From positions 1 to 6,262 of the forward strand of contig CAYXKM010000123.1 in NCBI GenBank assembly GCA_964465665.1: a DNA stretch of 6,262 bases, in the 5' to 3' direction. This document shows, in pieces, positions 1-4,966 of the stretch (the first letter of the stretch is position 1; the number at the start of each line of letters is the position of its first letter). This DNA comes from JAKEGN01 sp964465665. GTDB taxonomy: Bacteria; Pseudomonadota; Gammaproteobacteria; Steroidobacterales; Woeseiaceae. Below the pieces are notes generated by a model, which saw only the letters and a list, made by a program, of their open reading frames with translations, was not told where the DNA came from and did not search any database. Position numbers and translations under genes: made by a program.

Positions 1-402
1 TTCGCACTGTTTGTCCTGACGGCATTCTCCACCTTGCGCCTTGCTTACCTCAGACTTAACGCCGTGAAAAAAGGCGAAGTCAACCCGAGGTTTTATCGCG
101 ATTACCAGGGTTATGAGGAACCGGAAAAACTGAGAATCGCATCCCGCCATGTCGTCAATCTCTACGAAGCGCCGGTACTCTTCTATACGGTGTCGATCAT
201 TGCCTACATTACGCAGGTCGGCGGTTTCGCCATTGTGGCTATGGCTTGGGCCTACGTATTGCTTCGGTATCTGCACAGTTACGTACACTTGACGTCGAAT
301 AACGTGTTGCGGCGCTTTCGGCTGTTTGCCACCAGCCAGGCCATACTCGTCGCGATCTGGATTACCGTATTTGTTGGCGTCCTGCAGCAAAACGCGACCT
401 GA
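1..402 (+). CDS. MAPEG-family membrane protein (5' end cut off by the window)
   Basis: The reading frame is open from base 1 and the first visible residues (FALFVLTAF) already sit inside a membrane helix, so the true start lies left of the window; the TTG at 34 is not the start. The 133 visible residues show the MAPEG (membrane-associated eicosanoid/glutathione metabolism) pattern: a helix, a polar stretch with N, E and 'NPRFYRDYQG', the segment 'RHVVNLYEAPVLFY' leading into helix 2, then 'LLRYLHSYVHLTSNNVLRRF', the typical Arg/His/Asn-rich signature, and a last helix ending near the C-terminus. Known members include glutathione transferases and leukotriene C4 synthase, but most bacterial members are uncharacterised, so no substrate is claimed. 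It is an inner-membrane protein. The stop is TGA at 400-402. A DUF2834-like gene follows after 23 bp, suggesting a shared transcript. Confidence 0.85.
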   Translation, partial: FALFVLTAFSTLRLAYLRLNAVKKGEVNPRFYRDYQGYEEPEKLRIASRHVVNLYEAPVLFYTVSIIAYITQVGGFAIVAMAWAYVLLRYLHSYVHLTSNNVLRRFRLFATSQAILVAIWITVFVGVLQQNAT

Positions 403-425
403 TTGATTGCGCAGCGGGTAAAGCC

Positions 426-761
426 ATGACCATTCGAACGCTGTTCCTGGTACTCGCCATCGTCGGTGGCATCGTGCCGCTGGTTTTCTTCGGCCAGCAT
501 TTTGCCTCGGTCGGTTTCGGCCCGTTGGATTTCGTCGCGGCGCTGTTTGCGAACCCGGCAGCCGGAGGATTCACCTCGGATTTGCTCATCTCATCCCTGG
601 TCTTCTGGATCGCGATGTTTTACCGGCGCTCGCAGGGGAGGGGACCCAGGCCCACTTTGTATATCTTGCTGAACCTGTTCATCGGCCTGTCCTGCGCACT
701 GCCTGCTTACATCTACGCGAGCCTCGCCAATGGTCTGGTCGCCGAGAAGGAACCGCAATGA
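426..761 (+). CDS. DUF2834-like small inner-membrane protein
   Basis: A 111-residue protein of unknown function with three hydrophobic segments (about residues 5-22, 52-66 and 78-98). The motif 'FANPAAGGFTSDLLISSLVF' (roughly 41-60), followed by a basic loop 'YRRSQGRGPRP' and 'LYILLNLFIGLSCALPAYIY', matches my memory of the DUF2834 family, which is of similar length and has the same F-x-N-P / D-L-x-x-S-x-L-V order. The family has no established function. The ATG at 426 is preceded only by a weak purine stretch (AGCGGG, about 411-416), so translation may depend partly on coupling to the MAPEG gene upstream. Its stop codon overlaps the next start (ATGA at 758-761), strong evidence that it is co-translated with the VOC gene. 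Confidence 0.8.
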   Translation: MTIRTLFLVLAIVGGIVPLVFFGQHFASVGFGPLDFVAALFANPAAGGFTSDLLISSLVFWIAMFYRRSQGRGPRPTLYILLNLFIGLSCALPAYIYASLANGLVAEKEPQ

Positions 762-1153
762 AACCGGCACTCGCCATTGATAGCCTGCACCAGGTTGCCC
801 TGACCTCGACCGACATCGACGAGGCGCAGACCTTTTACCAGGACCACCTGGGATTACGCCTGATCGCGCGATTCGACCCGCCGGGCCTCATGTTTTTCGA
901 CGCGGGCGGCGTCAGGCTTTCCATACAAAGGGTGGATGCCCCGCACAGCACCGACGCCGTCATCTACTTCCGTGTGTCGGACATTACGGTCGCGAGCCAG
1001 GCGCTGAAAGACCGCGGTGTCGCTTTCGAGCGCGATGCCGAACTGGTTTACAAGGACAAGGACGGCCAGTTCGGCAAGCCCGGGGAAGAGGAGTGGATGG
1101 CCTTCTTCCGCGACCCGGATGGGCACCTGCTGGCACTCGCCAGCCGCAAATAG
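758..1153 (+). CDS. VOC-superfamily (glyoxalase-fold) protein
   Basis: 131 residues with the paired beta-alpha-beta-beta-beta layout of the vicinal oxygen chelate (glyoxalase/bleomycin-resistance/dioxygenase) fold: 'SLHQVALTSTDIDEAQTFYQDHLGLRL' opens module 1, 'DAVIYFRVSDITVASQALKDRGVAF' opens module 2, and 'FFRDPDGHLLAL' closes it. Of the four usual metal-ligand positions only His11 is clearly kept, with Gln57 at the second; by my alignment the second-module His is about Val68 and the final Glu (as in DPDGNxxEL) is Ala126. A classical metal-dependent glyoxalase I or epimerase activity is therefore doubtful; a binding role or another chemistry is possible. The start is supported by AAGGAA at 747-752, five bases upstream and inside the preceding gene, which it overlaps by 4 bp. 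Confidence 0.87.
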   Translation: MKPALAIDSLHQVALTSTDIDEAQTFYQDHLGLRLIARFDPPGLMFFDAGGVRLSIQRVDAPHSTDAVIYFRVSDITVASQALKDRGVAFERDAELVYKDKDGQFGKPGEEEWMAFFRDPDGHLLALASRK

Positions 1154-1236
1154 GCATCGCAAGTAAATTTCTGCGGCGATTGAACTTGCCGCGACGCCGG
1201 ATTTCCAAGAGACCTCATATTTCAATAGATGCACAC

Positions 1237-1242
1237 AGGGGA
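1237..1242 (+). promoter_or_regulatory. Shine-Dalgarno deciding the start of the second VOC gene
   Basis: AGGGGA lies seven bases before the ATG at 1250. An in-frame ATG at 1229 lies upstream of this site and has no comparable motif, so 1250 is taken as the start. It also gives the N-terminus 'MIGYVTLGTN', where proteins of this family normally begin. Confidence 0.75.
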
Positions 1243-1249
1243 AACTTCA

Positions 1250-1618
1250 ATGATCGGGTACGTAACACTCGGCACCAACAACTACGACAAAGCCGCCAAA
1301 TTCTACGACCAGTTGCTTGGCCTCGTTGGCGCCAAACGCGTCATGGAGTCCGACACTTTCATCGCCTGGTCGACCAGCGAGGCGGCGCCGGCTCTCTCCA
1401 TCATCAAACCTTTCGACGGCAAGCGAGCGACTGTTGGCAACGGCGTGATGGTCGCGATAGCCATGAACTCCACCGACAAGGTCGACGCGTTCTACAAGAC
1501 GGCAATGGCGCTCGGTGGCACGGATGAAGGCAAACCCGGATTGCGCGGCGGCAATTTCTACGCGGCGTATTTTCGCGATCTGGACGGCAACAAGCTGAAC
1601 GCTTTTTGTATGACCTGA
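1250..1618 (+). CDS. VOC-family protein ('GYVTLGTN' type)
   Basis: 122 residues of a distinct, widespread VOC subfamily recognisable by 'MIGYVTLGTNNYDKAAKFYDQLL' at the N-terminus (residues 1-23), 'KPFDGKRATVGNGVMVAIA' (53-71), 'ALGGTDEGKPGLRGG' (87-101) and 'FYAAYFRDLDGNKLNAF' (103-119). Usual length for this group is about 120-130, so it looks complete. The usual ligand positions are not conserved: there is no His in the first strand, and Asn117 stands where metal-binding members have Glu. The function is unknown; calling it a lactoylglutathione lyase, as automated annotation often does, is not supported. It lies 96 bp after the other VOC gene but resembles it only in fold, so it is not a recent tandem duplicate. 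Its stop is five bases from the stop of the convergent P-II gene. Confidence 0.88.
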   Translation: MIGYVTLGTNNYDKAAKFYDQLLGLVGAKRVMESDTFIAWSTSEAAPALSIIKPFDGKRATVGNGVMVAIAMNSTDKVDAFYKTAMALGGTDEGKPGLRGGNFYAAYFRDLDGNKLNAFCMT

Positions 1619-1623
1619 GATTG

Positions 1624-1962
1624 CTAAAGCGCACTCTCGCCGGTTTCGCCGGTGCGGATGCGCCACACCTGCTCGAGCTCGGTGACAAAAATCTTGCCGT
1701 CACCGACTTTGCCGGTCTTGGCACTGTTAATGATCGCCTCGACGACCTCGTCGAGGCGATCGTCGGTGATGGCAACTTCGATCTTGGCTTTTGGCAGGAA
1801 GTCCACCACGTATTCCGCGCCGCGGTACAACTCGGTGTGGCCGCGTTGCCGGCCAAAGCCCTTGACCTCACTGACCGTCATGCCCTGCACGCCGACTTCG
1901 TTCAGTGCGTTGCGGACGTCGTCCAGGCGAAAGGGTTTGATGATGGCGGTTACGAGCTTCAT
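1624..1962 (-). CDS. glnK: P-II nitrogen regulatory protein (GlnK/GlnB type)
   Basis: Exactly 112 residues, the standard P-II length. The trimeric cytosolic sensor binds ATP/ADP and 2-oxoglutarate and relays nitrogen and energy state to targets such as AmtB, the adenylyltransferase GlnE and NtrB. Visible hallmarks are the T-loop 'GFGRQRGHTELYRGAEY' with Gln39 and the uridylylation site Tyr51, Lys58, the B-loop 'TGKVGDGKIF' (83-92) with Lys90, and the ATP-binding 'RIRTGE' with Arg101 and Arg103. GlnK-like traits are Leu3, Thr5, 'VAITDDRLDEVVEAI' and 'VTELEQVWRIRTGE'; a GlnB-like trait is Asp54. The GlnK label is therefore preferred but not certain. An upstream in-frame ATG (2004) would add 14 atypical residues; the start at 1962 gives the canonical 'MKLVTAIIKPF' and has AGGAA six bases before it. 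No amtB is adjacent within the window. Confidence 0.93.
   Translation of the reverse strand: MKLVTAIIKPFRLDDVRNALNEVGVQGMTVSEVKGFGRQRGHTELYRGAEYVVDFLPKAKIEVAITDDRLDEVVEAIINSAKTGKVGDGKIFVTELEQVWRIRTGETGESAL
1732..1761. repeat. Perfect inverted repeat, 14-bp arms with 2-base centre, inside glnK
   Basis: The left arm 1732-1745 (GATCGCCTCGACGA) and right arm 1748-1761 (TCGTCGAGGCGATC) are perfect reverse complements around CC. The 30 bases coincide exactly with ten codons of the P-II gene, residues 68-77 (DRLDEVVEAI). In RNA from either strand this would form a stable GC-rich stem. There is no T-tract after it, so it is not a standard intrinsic terminator. Confidence 0.9.
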
Positions 1963-1968
1963 GCGGAA

Positions 1969-1973
1969 TTCCT
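1969..1973 (-). promoter_or_regulatory. Shine-Dalgarno of the P-II gene
   Basis: AGGAA on the minus strand, six bases before the ATG at 1962. It supports the canonical short start over the upstream ATG at 2004. Confidence 0.7.
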
Positions 1974-1995
1974 GCGGCAGCCAGTTTCGCGCTAG

Positions 1996-2001
1996 TTTAT
2001 A
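1996..2001 (-). promoter_or_regulatory. Possible -10 element of the P-II gene
   Basis: TATAAA on the minus strand, about 34 bases before the P-II start, in the only AT-rich patch of that upstream sequence. No good -35 element is seen 16-18 bases further upstream, so the promoter would be weak or activator-dependent. It directly follows the GTGATTGTA motif that also precedes the divergent desaturase gene. Confidence 0.35.
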
Positions 2002-2123
2002 CAATCACAAGCATGGCTGTTCTCCGACGCGCCATGCCGCGATCGGTGGCCGGTTTGGTGTAAGCTTGTGGCGCGCCAGCGGCTACTGGCAGGTGTCGGC
2101 ACCAGCAGTCAGCGGTGATTGTA
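2000..2123. repeat. Inverted pair of GTGATTGTA 9-mers at the two divergent promoters
   Basis: TACAATCAC at 2000-2008 is the reverse complement of GTGATTGTA at 2115-2123. Read toward each gene, both divergent genes have GTGATTGTA followed by an AT-rich stretch just before the start: 38 bases before the P-II ATG and 12 bases before the desaturase ATG. They could be shared promoter cores or a regulator's half-sites; chance is also possible. Confidence 0.5.
2064..2078 (-). promoter_or_regulatory. Weak candidate sigma-54 promoter for the P-II gene
   Basis: On the minus strand the sequence is TGGCGCGCCACAAGC. It has GG and GC separated by ten bases, the spacing of the sigma-54 -24/-12 consensus (TGGCACG-N4-TTGC), and a good -24 half. 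The -12 half is AAGC instead of TTGC. It lies about 100 bases before the start. P-II genes of the glnK type are often sigma-54/NtrC dependent, which makes the match more plausible. No clear NtrC sites were found. Confidence 0.22.
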
Positions 2124-2135
2124 AGATATTGATAT

Positions 2136-3170
2136 ATGAAAGTTTTAAAGAAAACTCATTCGCTCCTGAACGAACCTGCCGGGCTGCGTTACCACGGCTC
2201 TGCGGTGCTGTACGCAGTACTTGGCTACCTGCTCGGATTCGTCGGACTCTTTGCCGATCCCTGGGCGGTGAACTTTCTGGCCGTGCTGCTCCTCGGACAC
2301 GCGATGACCATCGCCGCCTACCTGGTGCACGAATGCGGGCATAACCTCATCTTTCGCAGCGTGGGGCACAACGCCACGCTCGGCCGTGCGCTGACCTGGA
2401 TCTGCGGTGCGTCCTACGGCACTTACGAGGACATCCGTTACAAGCACCTGCGTCATCATGTCGATAACGACGATGTCGTATGGTTCGATTATGAGAAGTT
2501 CTTCCTTGAACATCCGCTGGTCCTTCGCGTGACACGGATCCTCGAGTGGTTCTACATCCCGGCGCACGATCTCATCATGCACTTCATCATGGTCTTTACC
2601 TCCTTTATCATTCCGCAGCGACGCAACCAGCGGCGGCGCAACGTCACGGTCATCGTCATTCGCGGCGGCCTGTTTCTCGCACTGTGCTGGTTCTTCCCCA
2701 AAGTGGCCTTGCTGTATGTGATTGCATACCTGCTGATGATGACCGTGCTGCGATTCATGGACAGTGTGCAGCACGACTACAGCTACAACCTGACACTGTT
2801 CGAGTTCGGCAAACCACCGCGCAAGGGCGACTACGCCTGGGAACAGGAACACACCTTCAGTAACCCGCAGTCCTTTCGTTTCGAAATACCCAACTGGCTG
2901 GTGCTGAATTTCGGTTACCACAATGCACACCATGCAGACATGAAAGTGCCCTGGTACCGGTTGCCGGCGAAACATCGCGAACTGTTCGGCGACAATCCGG
3001 AACTCGTGATCCCGTTGTCGGCGCAATTGAAAATTTTCCATAAGCAGCGCGTACGGCGCATCCTCGGCAATCACACCGGGAATGAACCGTTTGGCCGGGA
3101 ATACCTGCAAGCGGCGCGACGTGCCGAAGTGTACGGCGGCAATGCCGCGTCTTTCCTGACATCGTTCTAG
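2136..3170 (+). CDS. Membrane fatty acid desaturase
   Basis: 344 residues of the integral-membrane di-iron fatty acid desaturase family (PF00487 type), which inserts double bonds into acyl chains at the cytoplasmic membrane using O2 and an electron donor. All three histidine boxes are present and intact: His65-ECG-His69 (with Asn70), His104-LR-His107-His108, and His262-NA-His265-His266; His213 (VQHDY) and His239 (EQEHTF) are additional candidate ligands or active-site residues. Hydrophobic segments lie at about 24-40, 43-63, 144-160, 171-187 and 188-207, with the His boxes on the polar sides. There is no fused cytochrome b5 or ferredoxin domain, so an external electron donor is needed. Regiospecificity and substrate (phospholipid acyl chain, acyl-CoA or other lipid) cannot be read from this. 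The ATG at 2136 has no clear Shine-Dalgarno; the next in-frame ATG would lose the first membrane segments. The TIM-barrel gene starts 13 bp downstream. Confidence 0.9.
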   Translation: MKVLKKTHSLLNEPAGLRYHGSAVLYAVLGYLLGFVGLFADPWAVNFLAVLLLGHAMTIAAYLVHECGHNLIFRSVGHNATLGRALTWICGASYGTYEDIRYKHLRHHVDNDDVVWFDYEKFFLEHPLVLRVTRILEWFYIPAHDLIMHFIMVFTSFIIPQRRNQRRRNVTVIVIRGGLFLALCWFFPKVALLYVIAYLLMMTVLRFMDSVQHDYSYNLTLFEFGKPPRKGDYAWEQEHTFSNPQSFRFEIPNWLVLNFGYHNAHHADMKVPWYRLPAKHRELFGDNPELVIPLSAQLKIFHKQRVRRILGNHTGNEPFGREYLQAARRAEVYGGNAASFLTSF

Positions 3171-3183
3171 TTCGCCAGGCCGC

Positions 3184-4068
3184 ATGCAGAAACTCGCCGT
3201 CTATCAGTCGCTCTGGGGCATGGAACTGCGGCACCCGGAGAAGCCCGAGCACTCCGCCGACGAGAATTTCCGCATGGTTGCCGAGGCGGGTTTCGAAGGC
3301 ATGTGCATCGATCCGGCCGCGGATGAAATCGAACAGTTTCGGTTGTTGCAGCCGTATTTCGAAAAGCACCCTCTCCGCTGCATGGTGAATGCGTTTCCAC
3401 GCCGGCTGCAAGACCTGAAACCGCTGCTCGAGCTTGCGCGGGATTTCGATGCCTGCCTGGTCAACGTGATCGGCGGTGTCACGCCGGTGACGGTCGCCGA
3501 TGCCGTGCCCGTCATTTACCGGTGGATGGAGGATGCGCAGAAAGTCGGTATGCCGCTGTTATTCGAAACGCACCGTGACAGTCTTCTGAACGACCTTTAC
3601 TATACGCTACAACTTATTGATTGTATTCCTGAAATGCGTCTCTGTGCCGATCTTTCGCACTTTGTCGTCGACCGCGAGTTCCGCGTACCGATCCCCGAAC
3701 GCGACCAGGCTTATATCCGCCGGGTGCTGGAGCGATCGGATTGTTTCCAGGGGCGTATCGCCAGCCGCGAACAAATCCAGGTGCAGATCGGTTTTCCGCA
3801 ACACCGGGTGTGGGTCGACATTTTCAAGGACTGGTGGAGACTGGGCATGCGCCAGTGGCGGCAACGAAATGCCGATAACGCGACACTGGTGTTCCTGTGC
3901 GAACTCGGACCGCCGCCGTACGCTATTACCGATGGCCAGCGGCACGAACTTTCCGACCGCTGGCAGGAAGCGCTGCAGATCCGTCAATGGGTGCAGGAAA
4001 TTTGGGCGTCGCTCGAAGCAGAAGATCGGGCGACCGGCAAAACATCAGCCTCGACCCAAGCCGACTGA
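3184..4068 (+). CDS. Sugar phosphate isomerase/epimerase-like TIM-barrel protein
   Basis: 294 residues resembling the xylose isomerase-like TIM-barrel superfamily (AP endonuclease 2 / sugar phosphate isomerase-epimerase). Candidate divalent-metal residues occur in the expected order: 'LLFETHRDSL' with Glu128 and His130, 'CADLSHFVVD' with Asp156 and His159, and 'FLCELGPPPYAITD' with Glu240. The barrel's N-terminus reads 'LAVYQSLWGME', and 'GFEGMCIDP' (37-44) is the usual second-strand pattern. Residues 190-200 (GRIASREQIQV) fall where relatives carry a His/Arg-containing strand. The C-terminal 15 or so residues are polar and probably disordered. Reaction and substrate are unknown; members include isomerases, epimerases and dehydratase-like enzymes of sugar or inositol catabolism. 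The start has only a short-spaced AGG (3177-3179), so it is probably translated by coupling to the desaturase gene. Confidence 0.78.
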   Translation: MQKLAVYQSLWGMELRHPEKPEHSADENFRMVAEAGFEGMCIDPAADEIEQFRLLQPYFEKHPLRCMVNAFPRRLQDLKPLLELARDFDACLVNVIGGVTPVTVADAVPVIYRWMEDAQKVGMPLLFETHRDSLLNDLYYTLQLIDCIPEMRLCADLSHFVVDREFRVPIPERDQAYIRRVLERSDCFQGRIASREQIQVQIGFPQHRVWVDIFKDWWRLGMRQWRQRNADNATLVFLCELGPPPYAITDGQRHELSDRWQEALQIRQWVQEIWASLEAEDRATGKTSASTQAD

Positions 4069-4072
4069 AAGG
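4068..4072 (+). promoter_or_regulatory. Shine-Dalgarno supporting a GTG start for the LuxR-type gene
   Basis: AAAGG lies ten bases before the GTG at 4083 and overlaps the last base of the preceding stop codon. In-frame ATGs at 3897 and 3987 would overlap the TIM-barrel gene by 172 and 82 bases and add residues with no domain pattern. Confidence 0.5.
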
Positions 4073-4082
4073 CATCGCTCCC

Positions 4083-4901
4083 GTGCGCAGCAAGTTCAAC
4101 TCCAGCGACTGGCACGAAGCCGTCGCTGGCATTGTCGCCGGCAGTGATTACAAATCCGTCGCGCAGGCACTGGTGTCGGCGATCGGTCTGGTCGTGCATC
4201 ACGAAGGTACGTGCCTGCTTGCGATACACAGGGATGCCCGTCCGGATGTCGTGCATCACACCCTCGAACCGGCCGGGCGCAAGCATTATCTCGAACGTTA
4301 CCTCGCCGGTCCGTACCTGCTCGATCCCTTGTACCAGCTCGCATTGCGCGCAAAGAAACCGGGCCTGTACCGGTTTCGCGACCAGTTGCCGGACCGTTTT
4401 CGCGCCAGCGAATACTACAAACAGTATTGCGAGCGCACGCACCTGCTGGATGAGATGGACTACCTGTTGCCAGTGTCGCGAAACACGACGCTGGCGCTGG
4501 TGATCGGCAAACGAACCCGCGTCTTCGGCAGGTCGGAACTTGTGCGCCTGCAACTCATCGAGCCGCTGGTCCGCGCCGCCATGCAACGCATCTGGCGGGA
4601 TCGCGCATCCAGTGCCGGCCACCCTGTCACCGACGATCGCGTGCACCGGCGACTCACCGAGTGCTTCGAACAGTTCGGCGCATCGGTGCTGACCGAGCGC
4701 GAGCAACAGATCAGCCAGTTGCTGTTGCGCGGATACTCGTCTAAATCGATCGCACGGGAACTGAACATTGCGCCGGGGACTGTCATGGTGCACAAGCGAA
4801 ACGTGTTCTCGAAACTCGGCATCAGCTCACAGTACGAACTATTCTCCCTGCTGATTACTGCATTGGAGTCCGGATCCCGACATACACCGCGGCGCGCATA
4901 G
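4083..4901 (+). CDS. LuxR-family transcriptional regulator
   Basis: From the GTG start this is 272 residues with two regions. The N-terminal sensor-like domain (about 8-175) includes 'HHEGTCLLAIHR', 'YLAGPYLLDPLYQLAL' (73-88), 'PDRFRASEYYKQYCERTHLLDEMDYLLPV' (103-131) and 'NTTLALVIGKR'. This pattern is found in many proteobacterial LuxR-type proteins, often beside amino-acid metabolism or transport genes; it is not an acyl-homoserine-lactone receptor that I can recognise. The C-terminal LuxR/GerE helix-turn-helix (about 202-260) begins 'VLTEREQQISQLLLRGYSSKSIAREL' and has the recognition helix in 'APGTVMVHKRNVFSKLGI'. The start is uncertain: ATG at 3987 or 3897 is possible. It lies 14 bp after the TIM-barrel gene and 65 bp before sstT, so autoregulation and control of either neighbour are plausible inferences, not shown by the sequence. 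Confidence 0.88.
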   Translation: MRSKFNSSDWHEAVAGIVAGSDYKSVAQALVSAIGLVVHHEGTCLLAIHRDARPDVVHHTLEPAGRKHYLERYLAGPYLLDPLYQLALRAKKPGLYRFRDQLPDRFRASEYYKQYCERTHLLDEMDYLLPVSRNTTLALVIGKRTRVFGRSELVRLQLIEPLVRAAMQRIWRDRASSAGHPVTDDRVHRRLTECFEQFGASVLTEREQQISQLLLRGYSSKSIARELNIAPGTVMVHKRNVFSKLGISSQYELFSLLITALESGSRHTPRRA

Positions 4902-4915
4902 GAAAAGCAAATCTC

Positions 4916-4924
4916 TGGCACAAT
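4916..4924 (+). promoter_or_regulatory. Possible extended -10 promoter for sstT
   Basis: TGG-CACAAT fits an extended -10 (TGn followed by a hexamer with four of six matches to TATAAT). It would start transcription near 4931 and give a leader of about 36 bases. There is no good -35, as is common for extended -10 promoters. Read-through from the LuxR gene is the alternative. Confidence 0.35.
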
Positions 4925-4966
4925 GCTCCGAATCAACAATAACAATCACCGATCAAGAGGACTCGC

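Noticed and set aside
34..402. TTG at 34 as the start of the MAPEG-family gene
   Set aside because: The frame is open and hydrophobic from base 1, and family members begin with this helix; the start is outside the window.
1173..1192. GCGGC...GCCGC inverted repeat after the first VOC gene as a terminator
   Set aside because: Only five base pairs with a ten-base loop and no following T-tract.
2087..2101. Plus-strand TGGCAGGTGTCGGCA as a sigma-54 promoter for the desaturase
   Set aside because: GG and GC are nine bases apart instead of ten, and sigma-54 is strict on this spacing.
1606..2344. Plus-strand open frames across the P-II gene (1606-1995 and 1652-2344)
   Set aside because: They are shadows of the minus-strand P-II gene, whose sequence is unmistakable.
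2145..3185. 346-residue open frame on the minus strand covering the whole desaturase gene
   Set aside because: It is in codon register with the desaturase and stays open only because that gene uses no TTA, CTA or TCA codons. The translation has no domain pattern, while the plus strand has three intact histidine boxes.
3897..4082. N-terminal extension of the LuxR-type protein from ATG 3897
   Set aside because: It would overlap the TIM-barrel gene by 172 bases, and the extra residues look like an out-of-frame reading of that gene.
3984..4793. 269-residue minus-strand open frame opposite the LuxR-type gene
   Set aside because: Same register effect in GC-rich coding DNA; the plus-strand frame carries a clear LuxR helix-turn-helix.
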